Below are positions 8,719-17,000 of a DNA stretch of 64,000 bases, piece by piece. The stretch spans positions 1 through 64,000 of the forward strand of contig CBDBCB010000018.1 of assembly GCA_965202745.1 (NCBI GenBank), read 5' to 3'. Made by a program: the position numbers and the translations under genes. The notes below the pieces were generated by a model. It worked only from the letters and a program-made list of their open reading frames with translations. It was not told the origin of the DNA and searched no databases. Position 1 is the stretch's first letter. Each line of letters begins with the position of its first letter. This DNA is from JACKII01 sp965202745. GTDB lineage: Bacteria > Pseudomonadota > Alphaproteobacteria > Bin95.

Positions 8719-9187
8719 CTAAACCCCCGAAATTTTACGCTCTACATTCTCACACAGGTAGTGGTAGAGCGCCAAGTGGCATTCCTGGATGCGGGGCGTG
8801 TGTTTGCTGGGCACGGCAAGCAGGGCGTGGGCCAAGGGGGCGAGCTTGCCGCCGCCTTCGCCGGTAAAGGCGACCACTTTCATCTGCGATTTGCGGGCGG
8901 CCTCTGCTGCCTGGACGACGTTGGCGGAGTTGCCGCTGGTCGAAAGCGCCAGCAATACGCCGCCGGGGCGGGCGTGGGCCTCCACCTGGCGGGCGAAGAC
9001 GCTGGCATAGTCGTAGTCGTTGGCAAGCGCGGTCAGCACGGCCGGGTTAGCGGTCAGGGCGATGACGTTGAGCGCGCGGCGTTCCTTCAGAAAGCGGCCT
9101 ACCAACTCGCCTGCGATGTGCTGGGCGTCAGAGGCTGAGCCACCGTTGCCACATACCAGCACGGGCAGGGCTGCCGCGATACGAGGT
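8719..9187 (-). pseudogene. gmhA: Phosphoheptose isomerase, 5' end lost
   Basis: The remaining ~155 residues read RIAAALPVLVCGNGGSASDAQHIAGEL... with the SIS-domain motifs CGNGGSAS and STSGNSANV. The C-terminal ECHLALYHYLCENVE carries metal or active-site residues of sedoheptulose-7-phosphate isomerase (heptose branch of LPS synthesis). Full-length GmhA is about 190 residues; the first ~40 are missing. Similarity stops at about 9187, where a truncated S24 repressor begins on the other strand. No start codon or ribosome site fits, so the gene is probably dead, or its start was cut off by a rearrangement. Confidence 0.75.
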
Positions 9188-9590
9188 CAACCTGTCGGCT
9201 GGTCCTGGTCTTGTGCCCGCGCATGAGGATGTTGAGGAAAGGCTCGCCTTTTCAAAGGCATGGTTGCGCCGCAACCTGATCAACGCCGACCAGTCGGGCC
9301 TTGTCCGGGTGCGCGGCGACAGCATGGCCCCCACCGTCCCGGACGGCGCGTTGGCCCTCGTCAACACCGCCGAGGCCCGCGTCGATCGCGAGGGGATCTA
9401 TGCCTTCAGCCGCGAGGGCGAGGCTTATATCAAGCGCCTCGTGCCCCTGGCACCCGGCCCAGTCGGCACGCCCACCTCGATCGTCATCATCTCCGATGGC
9501 GGCAGCTTCCCGCCCGAGTTCGTCACCGGCCCACAGCTCAACGAGCTGCGCATCGTCGGCCGTGTGCGGTGTATACTGGTGAACATGTGA
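9179..9590 (+). pseudogene. Phage-type S24/LexA-like repressor, N-terminal HTH lost
   Basis: The frame reads YEVNLSAGPGLVPAHEDVEERLAFSKAWLRR, then GDSMAPTVPDGALALV with the autopeptidase Ser and EAYIKRL with the Lys, ending ...VRCILVNM. This is the linker plus C-terminal peptidase half of a XRE-S24 repressor. The DNA-binding half is missing: the frame begins abruptly at about 9179, back to back with truncated gmhA. A GTG at 9213 could initiate, but no ribosome site is evident. It looks like debris of a prophage or other incoming DNA and marks the left border of the C-P lyase block. Confidence 0.7.
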
Positions 9591-9810
9591 CCGCGCCTCG
9601 ACCCCGGTTTAAACGCTGTTTCAAACGCCCTTGAACGCCCGACCAATTGCGCAAACCATGTGTCTCAAATCCCCCGACCCGCCTCGATTGCGCAAACCTC
9701 CCCGCGCCGCGCGCCCATCAGGCCAGACCGTTTAAACCCTTGATAACCGTGATCTATCCCGCCCCGTCCCGATACATCCAAGATGATCCCGGTCTGATCA
9801 ATCCTTCTGT
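9591..9810. other. Gene-free junction region with direct repeat
   Basis: No gene seen. A 12-bp direct repeat, ATTGCGCAAACC, occurs at 9646-9657 and 9687-9698, and GTTTAAAC occurs twice. This segment joins the repressor fragment to phnJ, where phnF/G/H/I would normally lie. Confidence 0.5.
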
Positions 9811-10674
9811 CTGATTACATACCTGGACGAGCAGACCAAGCGGATGATCCGGCGCAACCTGCTGAAGGCGGTGGCGATCGCCGGCTATCAGGTCCCCTTC
9901 GGCGGGCGGGAGATGCCGCTGCCCTATGGCTGGGGGACTGGCGGCATCCAGGTGACGGCGGCGATACTGGGCCGCGACGACACGCTGAAGGTCATCGATC
10001 AGGGCGCGGACGACACCACCAACGCCGTCGGCATCCGCCGCTTTTTCGCCGTCACGGCGGATGTCGCGACGACCGAGGATACGGCGGAGGCCTCCATCAT
10101 CCAGACGCGCCACCGCATCCCGGAGGAGCCTTTGCGCGAGGATCAGATCCTGGTCTACCAGGTGCCGATCCCGGAACCGCTCCGCAAGCTGGAGCCGCGG
10201 GAGGTCGAGTGCCGCAAGATGCATGGCTATGCCGAATACGGCCTCATGCAGGTGAAACTCTATGAGGACACCGCGCGCTTCGGAGATATCTCGGTCACTT
10301 ATGACTATCCGGTGCTGACCAACGGCCGGTATGTGACCGCGCCGAGCCCGATCCCCAAGTTCGACAACCCGAAAATGCACGACATGGCTGCGCTGCAATT
10401 GTTCGGTGCTGGGCGTGAGAAACGGCTCTACGCCATCCCGCCCTATACCAGCGTCAAGAGTCTCGATTTCGAGGATTACCCCTTCCAGAAGCAGCAATGG
10501 GAGGAGGTCTGCGGTCTCTGCGGCGCGGACGATTCCTTTCTGGACGAGGTGATTCTGGATGACCAGGGCGGCCACATGTTCGTGTGCTCCGACAGCGACT
10601 ATTGCGGCAAGCGGCGCGCAGCAGGCCATGTCGGCCCCCTTGCGACCGAGGCGGAGGAAGCAGGCTATGACTGA
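9811..10674 (+). CDS. phnJ: C-P lyase core subunit PhnJ, start truncated
   Basis: Radical-SAM enzyme that cleaves the C-P bond of ribosyl methylphosphonate. The four conserved cysteines are present as CGLC, FVC and YC with spacings 3, 22 and 6, matching E. coli PhnJ, and GGREMPLPYGWGTGG is intact. The N-terminus is odd: YLDEQTKRMIRR is preceded by CTG-ATT-ACA instead of the usual ~10 residues ending in NFAYL. The first ATG (9844) falls inside the conserved region, and a stop lies at 9784. The native start seems to have been removed at the left junction. Without phnG, phnH and phnI nearby the complex cannot be complete from this locus. It overlaps phnK by 8 nt. Confidence 0.88.
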   Translation: MITYLDEQTKRMIRRNLLKAVAIAGYQVPFGGREMPLPYGWGTGGIQVTAAILGRDDTLKVIDQGADDTTNAVGIRRFFAVTADVATTEDTAEASIIQTRHRIPEEPLREDQILVYQVPIPEPLRKLEPREVECRKMHGYAEYGLMQVKLYEDTARFGDISVTYDYPVLTNGRYVTAPSPIPKFDNPKMHDMAALQLFGAGREKRLYAIPPYTSVKSLDFEDYPFQKQQWEEVCGLCGADDSFLDEVILDDQGGHMFVCSDSDYCGKRRAAGHVGPLATEAEEAGYD

Positions 10675-11124
10675 ACCCCTCCTCGTCGCCGACGGCGTCA
10701 CCAAGATCTACCCCGGCGGGCGCACCGGCTGCCACGATGTCAGTTTCAGTCTCTACCAGGGCGAAGTGCTCGGCATTGTCGGCGAGTCAGGCTCCGGCAA
10801 GAGCACCCTGCTCAACTGCCTCTCTGCAAAGCTGGAGCCGACGGCGGGCTGCATCAGCTTCGACACGCGCAACAGCGGCATGACCGACATCTTTAAACTT
10901 TCCGAGCCCGAGCGCCGGCTGCTGATGCGTACGGATTGTGGCATCGTCCACCAGAACCCGCGCGATGGCCTGCGCATGGGCGTTTCCGCGGGTGGCAATC
11001 TCGGCGAGCGGCTGATGGTGATGAAGGGCGGCGAGGTCGTGGAAAGCGGCCTGACCGACCAGGTGCTCGACGACCCGTACCACCCTACACCCAACTCCTC
11101 GTTTCCGCCGTATTACAGGTTTAG
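10667..11124 (+). pseudogene. phnK: PhnK ATPase with internal deletion and frameshift
   Basis: Starts as a normal PhnK: MTEPLLVADGVTKIYPGG, Walker A GESGSGKST, then HQNPRDGLRMGVSAGGN. At about 11009-11016 GERLM joins directly to VMKGGEVVESGLTDQVLDDP. About 85 residues holding the ABC signature and Walker B are therefore missing. The joint fits recombination between two similar ERLM/DRLM-coding words. Near the end one C is missing in CACCCTACACCC, so PYTQLLVSAVLQV and its TAG (11122-11124) lie in the next frame. As a result the reading frame runs on into phnL. Without Walker B it cannot hydrolyse ATP normally. Confidence 0.87.
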
Positions 11125-11128
11125 GCCC

Positions 11129-11833
11129 GTGTCCCAATCCCCCGTCCTTCAGGTCGAAAACCTGGCCAAGACATTCACTCTGCACACCCAGGGCGGCGTC
11201 CGTCTGCCGGTGTTCCGCGACGTCTCCTTCACGGTCTCCTCTAGCGAGTGCGTCGTGCTCTCGGGTCCATCCGGCAATGGCAAGAGCACGCTGCTCCACT
11301 CGCTCTACGCCAACTACCTGCCGGATGCAGGCCATATCCGCGTGAAGCATGGTGAAGAATGGGTCGACATGGTCACGGCAGAGCCGCGCGAAATCCTCGC
11401 CGTCCGGCGGGAGACCATGGGCTATGTGAGCCAGTTCCTGCGCGTGATCCCGCGAGTCCCCGCACTCGACATCGTCGCCGAACCGCTGCTCGCGCAGGGG
11501 GTGGACGACGAAACCGCCAAGGCTAAGGCCAGCGATCTGCTGGCGCGCCTTGCCCTGCCGGAGCGGCTTTGGAGCGTCCCGCCCGCGACATTTTCCGGTG
11601 GCGAGCAGCAACGGGTGAACATCGCGCGCAGCTTCGTCCGTTCCTATCCGGTCATGCTGCTGGATGAGCCAACCGCCTCGCTTGACGCAGCGAACCGCGA
11701 TACGGTGGTGGTATTGATCAACGAGGCGCGGAATGCAGGCTCTGCCATTGTCGCCATCTGCCATGATGCGCCGGTGCGCGACGCCATCGCCACCCGCTTG
11801 TTTGACGTAACCGAGTTCCAGGCCGCCCCATGA
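11129..11833 (+). CDS. phnL: Phosphonate C-P lyase system protein PhnL
   Basis: 234-residue ABC-type ATPase subunit of the C-P lyase pathway. Walker A GPSGNGKST, signature FSGGEQQRV and Walker B VMLLDEPTAS are all intact, and VDMVTAEPREILAVRR and GYVSQFLRVIPRVPALD are PhnL hallmarks. The start is GTG at 11129, 4 nt after the phnK stop; the phnK frameshift leaves phnL in frame with the upstream remnant, so a fusion product is also possible. The stop overlaps the phnM ATG (ATGA). Confidence 0.9.
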   Translation: MSQSPVLQVENLAKTFTLHTQGGVRLPVFRDVSFTVSSSECVVLSGPSGNGKSTLLHSLYANYLPDAGHIRVKHGEEWVDMVTAEPREILAVRRETMGYVSQFLRVIPRVPALDIVAEPLLAQGVDDETAKAKASDLLARLALPERLWSVPPATFSGGEQQRVNIARSFVRSYPVMLLDEPTASLDAANRDTVVVLINEARNAGSAIVAICHDAPVRDAIATRLFDVTEFQAAP

Positions 11834-12966
11834 GTCAATTCACGCTTACCGACGTTCAATTGGTGACGCCCAATGCGGTGGTCACAGGGCATATTTCGGT
11901 CAAGGACGGCCGCATCCATGCGCTCGGCTCCGGTCCGGCGACGGGCGAGGATGGGCAGGGAGACTATCTCATTCCCGGTCTGGTCGAACTGCACACCGAC
12001 AATATCGAGAAGAACCTGCAACCGCGCCCCGGCATGCTCTGGTCCACGCCGCTTTCCGCCATCCTAGCGCATGATACAGCCTGCGCGGGGGCGGGTATCA
12101 CGACGGTCTATGACTCGGTTTCGGTCGGGGAGTTTTCCGATGCACCGGGGCGGCGGGAATTCCTGGAAGTTACAATCAATTCCATCAAGGAAGGTATGGC
12201 GGCTGGCCTGTTCCGCGCGGAACACTTTCTGCATATGCGCTGCGAACTGCCGGACCCTTCGGTCCTTCGGTTGATGGAGCCGATCTGGAACGAACCTCTG
12301 CTGACCCTCATCAGCGTGATGGACCACACACCCGGCCAGCGGCAGTGGCGCGATATGGATGCCTACCGCACCTTCCTGACGCCCCGTCTGAAGCAGGGGG
12401 AGACCTTCGAGAGCCATGTTGCTGAGCGTATCGCCACGGGTCAGGAACTGGCATCAAAGCACCGGGCGGCGATCCTGGAACACTGGCGGGCAAAGGGCGA
12501 GGGGCTGCCTCTTGCGAGCCATGACGACACCACATTGGAACACGTGGAAGAAGCCAAGCGTGACGGGATCACCATTGCCGAGTTTCCGAGCACACCTGAA
12601 GCCGCAGCCGGGCTGAACGCAGCCGGGATCGGCGTGTTGATGGGCGCCCCCAATGTGGTGCGCGGCGGCTCGCATAGCGGTAATGTCTCAGCGCTGGACT
12701 TAGCCCATGACGGTCTGGTGGATGGTCTCTCTTCGGATTACGCGCCATTCAGTCTGCTGCACGCAGCATTTCTGCTGCACGATAAGGCGGGAATGAGCCT
12801 GCCTGACGCCATCGCCACGGTGACGGCGACACCTGCGCGGCTCGCGCAACTGAGCGACCGCGGCCGGCTAGAGGCGGGACTGCGCGCCGACTTGGCCCTG
12901 GTGCGGCTGCATGAAGGCGTGCCGGTGGTTCGCGCGGTCTGGTCCGGCGGTCAGAGGGTGGTTTGA
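11830..12966 (+). CDS. phnM: Ribosyl triphosphate diphosphatase PhnM
   Basis: 378-residue amidohydrolase-fold enzyme that removes diphosphate from alpha-D-ribose 1-methylphosphonate 5-triphosphate. Metal motifs are LVELHTDNIEKN, RAEHFLHMRCEL, ASHDDTTLEHV and GAPNVVRGGSHSGN, ending with SSDYAPFSLLHAAF; all are intact. Full length. It overlaps phnL by 4 nt, so it belongs to the same transcript. Confidence 0.92.
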   Translation: MSQFTLTDVQLVTPNAVVTGHISVKDGRIHALGSGPATGEDGQGDYLIPGLVELHTDNIEKNLQPRPGMLWSTPLSAILAHDTACAGAGITTVYDSVSVGEFSDAPGRREFLEVTINSIKEGMAAGLFRAEHFLHMRCELPDPSVLRLMEPIWNEPLLTLISVMDHTPGQRQWRDMDAYRTFLTPRLKQGETFESHVAERIATGQELASKHRAAILEHWRAKGEGLPLASHDDTTLEHVEEAKRDGITIAEFPSTPEAAAGLNAAGIGVLMGAPNVVRGGSHSGNVSALDLAHDGLVDGLSSDYAPFSLLHAAFLLHDKAGMSLPDAIATVTATPARLAQLSDRGRLEAGLRADLALVRLHEGVPVVRAVWSGGQRVV

Positions 12967-12970
12967 GGCG

Positions 12971-14102
12971 GTGCCGGTTCTCGCCAACGCCAGGATCATC
13001 ACACCGACAGAAGTTCTGGAAGGCGCCGTCCGCATTGACGGCGGCGAGATCGCGGCTGTTGAGCCAGGACGTAAGACCGGTGATGTGGATTGTGGCGGTA
13101 ATTACCTGCTGCCCGGTTTGGTGGACCTGCACACCGACGCGGTAGAGAAGTATTTCGAGCCGCGGCCCGGCATCTTCTAGAACCCCCTGGAAGCAGCGGT
13201 GGCGCACGATGCCCAGGTTGCGGCCAGCGGCATTACCACGATTTTCGACGCGCTACCCTTCGGCACAAGTTACCGCAAGATTGAGCGTAAAACGGCATTG
13301 GAGCCGATCCTCGGTGGGCTGGAGGAGGCCCGCCAAGGCGGGTGCGCTTCGGGCCGAGCATTTCCTCCACGCCCGCTGCGAGGTGACGGACCCTGACACG
13401 ATCGACATTCTGGCACCCTACCTGACCGATCCGCGTCTGCGCTTCATTACGTTGATGGACCATGCGCCCGGCCACCGTCAGTCGCCCGACGTGCTGGAAT
13501 ACCGCCGCCGTCATCTCGACTCTCAACGGCTGACGGAGGCGCAAATGGATGAGCATATCGACAGCCTGCTGCAACGTAGCAAAGAACTCGCGCCACAGAT
13601 CCGCGCCAAGCTGGTGCGGCTGGGTCATTTGCATGGCATTCCCATAGGCAGCCATGACGACGAGACCGTCGAACATGTGGAACTTTCCGCATCCGAAAAG
13701 CTGGCGATTTCCGAATTTCCTACCAGCCTTGCAGCGGCGGAGCGGGCGAAGGCGTGCGGCCTGCTCAACCTGATGGGTGGGCCGAATGTGGTGCGCGGTG
13801 GCTCCAGCTATGGAAATGTTTCGGCGCTGGAACTCGCCAAAGCCGGGTTGCTTGATCTACTAGCGAGCGACTACGTCCCCGCCTCCATGCTACACGCTGT
13901 GTTCATGCTGGCTGCTGACAATGACTCGGCCAACCTGCCGGAGGTCGTTCGGTGGGCAAGCGCGGCGCCGGCCGCCGTGGCAGGTCTGCCTGACCGGGAC
14001 GAGATCGTGCCGGGTAAGCGCGCCGACCTGATTGTGGTGCGCCTGGCGGGGCAGGTACCGGTGGTGCAGGCGACGTATGTCGCTGGGCGGAGGGTCGTCT
14101 GA
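12971..14102 (+). pseudogene. Second PhnM-like gene with amber codon and frameshift
   Basis: A paralogue of phnM placed 4 nt after it. Start GTG at 12971, then VPVLANARIITPTEVLEGAV and LVDLHTDAVEKYFEPRPGIF. An amber TAG at 13178-13180 replaces the Trp expected before NPLEAAVAHDAQ. A second lesion at about 13330-13340 shifts the frame inside CCCGCCAAGGCGGG, a small perfect palindrome; the protein resumes as RAEHFLHARCEV and continues to RVV. Motifs SHDDETVEHV and GGPNVVRGGSSYGN remain. Tandem phnM-like genes occur in some alphaproteobacterial phn operons. Confidence 0.85.
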
Positions 14103-14803
14103 TGCCTAGCATTGACCGCTACGCCATTTATTTTGCCCCCGCTGAAAATACGGACATCTGGCGCTTCGGCATTAATTGGCTGGGCCGCGACCCGGTCAGC
14201 GGCCAGGCTCTGCCGCAGCCAGATGTGCCGGGTCTGACAGCGGAGGCGCTTGCTGCTGCTACACAATCGCCTCGCAACTATGGCTTTCACGCTACGCTGA
14301 AACCGCCATTTCACCTTGTCGATGGTTATGCGGCCGACAATCTGCGGGCTGCTGCGCGCGCTTTTGCTGCCAGGTGGGAGGCGTTTGACGCACCGCCGGT
14401 CAGCGTGCAGCGCATCGGGCAGTTTCAGGCCTTTGCGCTTACCGCGCCATCGGCGGCGATGGACCGGCTCGCAGCCGATTGTGTGGCAGCATTTGATGCC
14501 TTCCGCGCGCCGCCATCGGCACCCGAGTTGGCCAAACGCCGTGCGAGGGGGCTTTCGGCACGGCAGGAGGGTTACCTCCAGCAATGGGGCTATCCCTATG
14601 TGATGGAAGAGTTCCGGTTCCACATGACCATGCTCGGTTCGAACAGGGACCAGGCACTGCACGACGCAATTACAGCCTATCTGGCCCCGCTGGCCGCACG
14701 ATTTGCGGAGGAACCGCTGGCCGTCGATGCCGTTTGCCTCTACCGCCAGGAAACAAGAGAAGCACCCTTCCTACTGGTCGAGCGCTTCCCGTTTCAACGA
14801 TAA
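14102..14803 (+). CDS. DUF1045 phosphonate-operon protein (2H phosphoesterase fold)
   Basis: 233-residue protein matching the 'phosphonate metabolism protein' family DUF1045. Two HxT motifs, NYGFHATLKPPF and FRFHMTMLGS, are the hallmark of 2H phosphoesterases, which act on 2',3'- or 1,2-cyclic phosphates. In a C-P lyase operon the natural substrate would be the 1,2-cyclic ribose phosphate made by PhnJ, the job done by PhnP elsewhere; that role is inferred. It starts inside the TGATG of the preceding gene and is intact. Confidence 0.87.
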   Translation: MPSIDRYAIYFAPAENTDIWRFGINWLGRDPVSGQALPQPDVPGLTAEALAAATQSPRNYGFHATLKPPFHLVDGYAADNLRAAARAFAARWEAFDAPPVSVQRIGQFQAFALTAPSAAMDRLAADCVAAFDAFRAPPSAPELAKRRARGLSARQEGYLQQWGYPYVMEEFRFHMTMLGSNRDQALHDAITAYLAPLAARFAEEPLAVDAVCLYRQETREAPFLLVERFPFQR

Positions 14804-14815
14804 AGGTAGCCGGAT

Positions 14816-15214
14816 CTACTCTTCCGGTTTCAGGTCCAGCGACAGGGAGTTCATGCAGTAGCGGTCACCGGTCGGCTGCGGCCCGTCCGGGAACAGGTGC
14901 CCCAGGTGGGCATCGCACTTGGAGCAGCGCACTTCCGTCCGCACCATGCCATAGCTGTTGTCGTGGTGCAGGGACACCCGGTCTTCTGATATCAGCTTCC
15001 AGTAGGAGGGCCAGCCTGAGCCGCTTTCGTACTTTGTGTCGGAATGGAACAGGTCCTGGCCGCAGCAGATGCAGCCATAAGTGCCCTTGCGCTTTTCGTC
15101 GTTGTAGACGCCGCTCCATGCCCGTTCCGTGCCATGCTGGCGAGTGACGGCGTAGACGTCCGGTGACAGGATCTTGCGCCACTCTTCGTCGGTCTTGATG
15201 ACTTTCTCGGTCAT
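14816..15214 (-). CDS. msrB: Peptide-methionine (R)-S-oxide reductase
   Basis: 132-residue MsrB that repairs methionine-R-sulfoxide in proteins. The zinc cysteines are Cys48/Cys51 and Cys97/Cys100, and the catalytic Cys120 sits in RYCMNSLSL. SGSGWPSYW and HLGHLFPDGP are typical. Its ATG overlaps the TGA of the dioxygenase upstream, so it ends a three-gene operon (hydrolase, dioxygenase, msrB). Intact. Confidence 0.95.
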   Translation of the reverse strand: MTEKVIKTDEEWRKILSPDVYAVTRQHGTERAWSGVYNDEKRKGTYGCICCGQDLFHSDTKYESGSGWPSYWKLISEDRVSLHHDNSYGMVRTEVRCSKCDAHLGHLFPDGPQPTGDRYCMNSLSLDLKPEE

Positions 15215-16092
15215 GGGGTAACAGCCTCCGGCGTGCGGGTGAGGGGTACGATGTGTTGCTCAGAAGATAGGCGCACCGTGGTGCGTTTCAACAGGCGTGG
15301 TTGTGTGGGGTCGAGCACCCCGCGGCGGTGCAGCGTGAAACCATTGTCCCACATCACCAAATCGCCCATGCGCCACTCGTGGCGATAGACGAAGGGCGGC
15401 TGGGTCGCGTGTTCCTGCAATTCCATAATCAGCGCCCGGCCTTCGTCGTCCGGCATCCCCTCGACGCCGGGCATGGTGCCGGGATCAAGGTAGAGCGCGC
15501 CCCAGCCTTCCGTCGGATGGTGATGTACCAGTGGATGCAGCACGTCCGGCGACCTGGCGCGCGCTTTGGCGGATGCTTCCGGGCTCTCGTCATAAGCGGC
15601 AGAACGGTAGGTGTAGCTGAACACGCCCCATGCCCGGTCCGCGAGAGTTTTCAGCGGCGGCGGCAGGGTGGCGTAGGCAAGACGCAGATTCGCAAACTCG
15701 GTGTGGCCATGGTCCTTGGGAATTTCGACCCCATACAGGAACGAGCCGGTCGCCGGATTGCTCTGGTAGCTTTGGTCGGAATGCCAGGTAATCTCGCCTA
15801 CGCCCAGGCCGCCGATAGCGGTGCCGTTACGGTCCAACAGGTTCGAGATATAGATGATGGCTTGCTCTTTCTTGCTGGCCCAGTCTTCCCGTACTATCCG
15901 GTCCGGTTCACCGAAAACCTCAGAGAAACGGACGAGTGCATCTTCTTCCAGCAACTGGCCGCGGAACACCAAAACACCATGCTCCGACCAAGCCTTGCGC
16001 AGGGCATGGGCATCGGCTTCCGCCATTGGCTCGCAGCAATTGGTGCCGGTGACTTCGCGCGCAAAACTGTTAGCTATGGGGTGTAGCTGCAT
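15211..16092 (-). CDS. TauD/TfdA-family 2-oxoglutarate dioxygenase
   Basis: 293-residue Fe(II)/2-oxoglutarate oxygenase. The HxD pair is in ITWHSDQSYQ, the distal His in NGFTLHRRGV, and the 2-oxoglutarate Arg is likely within PRLLKRTTVRL. The start at 16092 follows AGGAAA by about 7 nt. The family oxidises taurine, phenoxyacetates, carnitine precursors or sulfate esters; the substrate here is unknown. Flanked by an alpha/beta hydrolase (10 nt) and msrB (overlap). A second family member lies at 28026-28943. Confidence 0.88.
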   Translation of the reverse strand: MQLHPIANSFAREVTGTNCCEPMAEADAHALRKAWSEHGVLVFRGQLLEEDALVRFSEVFGEPDRIVREDWASKKEQAIIYISNLLDRNGTAIGGLGVGEITWHSDQSYQSNPATGSFLYGVEIPKDHGHTEFANLRLAYATLPPPLKTLADRAWGVFSYTYRSAAYDESPEASAKARARSPDVLHPLVHHHPTEGWGALYLDPGTMPGVEGMPDDEGRALIMELQEHATQPPFVYRHEWRMGDLVMWDNGFTLHRRGVLDPTQPRLLKRTTVRLSSEQHIVPLTRTPEAVTP

Positions 16093-16102
16093 GGTTAGTT
16101 TC

Positions 16103-16885
16103 CTAGCTAGCCAGGAACTGCCCGACCGCTGCGGTAACAGCGTCCGGTTGGTCAAACGCCGCCATGTGGCCGGCTGCGGCAATGGTCTGGACTGTGACTG
16201 GTCCGGCGATACCATCCCGCAGCGCTTCGGCATAGACAGGTGGTTGCACCCTGTCGTTCTTCCCCCACAGCACCAGGGCCGGGCAGGTGATCCGGCCCAA
16301 GCGTTTCTCTAAGCGGGTAGCTCCATTCGGCCAGAGATAACGCGCGGATGCCTCCCGCGCACGGGTCATGGTGATGGGCCATTCAACGGGGTCGGCGTTG
16401 CCCGGCTTTTCAATCAAGCTGGAATAAAGGTCCGGGTCTCTGCACATAAGTGCAGGCAACTTGTCGGCCCGCTGCGCCCAGGGGTCGGCCGGTGGATTGG
16501 CACCATCGTACAGGCCGAAAGGAGCAAGCAATATCAGTTTCGCGACACTCTCCGGCCAGATTGCTGCCACCTCCGCCGCCAGCGTGCCTCCGACCGAGCA
16601 GCCCATTAGCGCACTGCCTCGGCATCCGGCTGCCACAAACAGATCATGGGTCGCCATCAACCACTCAAACGGCGAGTCCAGTTCCAGATGCCCGCCCCCA
16701 CCGCCCGGAAAGCCTGGCAGGGAAATGGCGGAAACTTCGCAATGCTCCACCAGAGCGGTTAGCATCGGCGTCCATTTTGGTAGCCCAGCAAAGTCCGCGA
16801 AGTAGCCAAGCTTCGGCCCTGAGCCTGCCCGCCAAACCCTGGCCTCCAGCCCATGGGCGGAGACGGTGCTCTCGGTAAATTCCAT
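16103..16885 (-). CDS. Alpha/beta hydrolase
   Basis: 260-residue hydrolase. Nucleophile Ser97 is in GCSVGG, the acid is in WGKNDRVQ and the His in AAAGHMAAFDQP, so the triad is complete. No signal peptide. First gene of a tight operon with the dioxygenase and msrB. It may hydrolyse the ester or C-C bond of the compound the dioxygenase attacks. Substrate unknown. Confidence 0.85.
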   Translation of the reverse strand: MEFTESTVSAHGLEARVWRAGSGPKLGYFADFAGLPKWTPMLTALVEHCEVSAISLPGFPGGGGGHLELDSPFEWLMATHDLFVAAGCRGSALMGCSVGGTLAAEVAAIWPESVAKLILLAPFGLYDGANPPADPWAQRADKLPALMCRDPDLYSSLIEKPGNADPVEWPITMTRAREASARYLWPNGATRLEKRLGRITCPALVLWGKNDRVQPPVYAEALRDGIAGPVTVQTIAAAGHMAAFDQPDAVTAAVGQFLAS

Positions 16886-17000
16886 CTCTATTCAGCCGCC
16901 GTGATGTTGGATGCGTTTAGCTGCTATGGTATTCTAAATTGAATAGCCAACGGTGCAATCGTAGATCATAGAGTAGCCTTGCTCACCGCCAACAAGGCCC
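16886..17000. promoter_or_regulatory. Upstream region of the hydrolase-dioxygenase-msrB operon
   Basis: 115 nt, AT-richer than its surroundings, between the hydrolase start and the end of the transporter gene. It should carry the operon promoter on the minus strand; no clear sigma-70 boxes can be named. Confidence 0.3.

Noticed and set aside
9646..9698. Repeated ATTGCGCAAACC as a start of a CRISPR or iteron array.
   Set aside because: Only two copies, 41 nt apart, without further regular spacing or a replication gene nearby.
10559..11833. A single 424-residue PhnK-PhnL fusion protein.
   Set aside because: The continuous frame arises only because one C is missing at the phnK end. The native phnK stop and a separate phnL start are still visible in the sequence.
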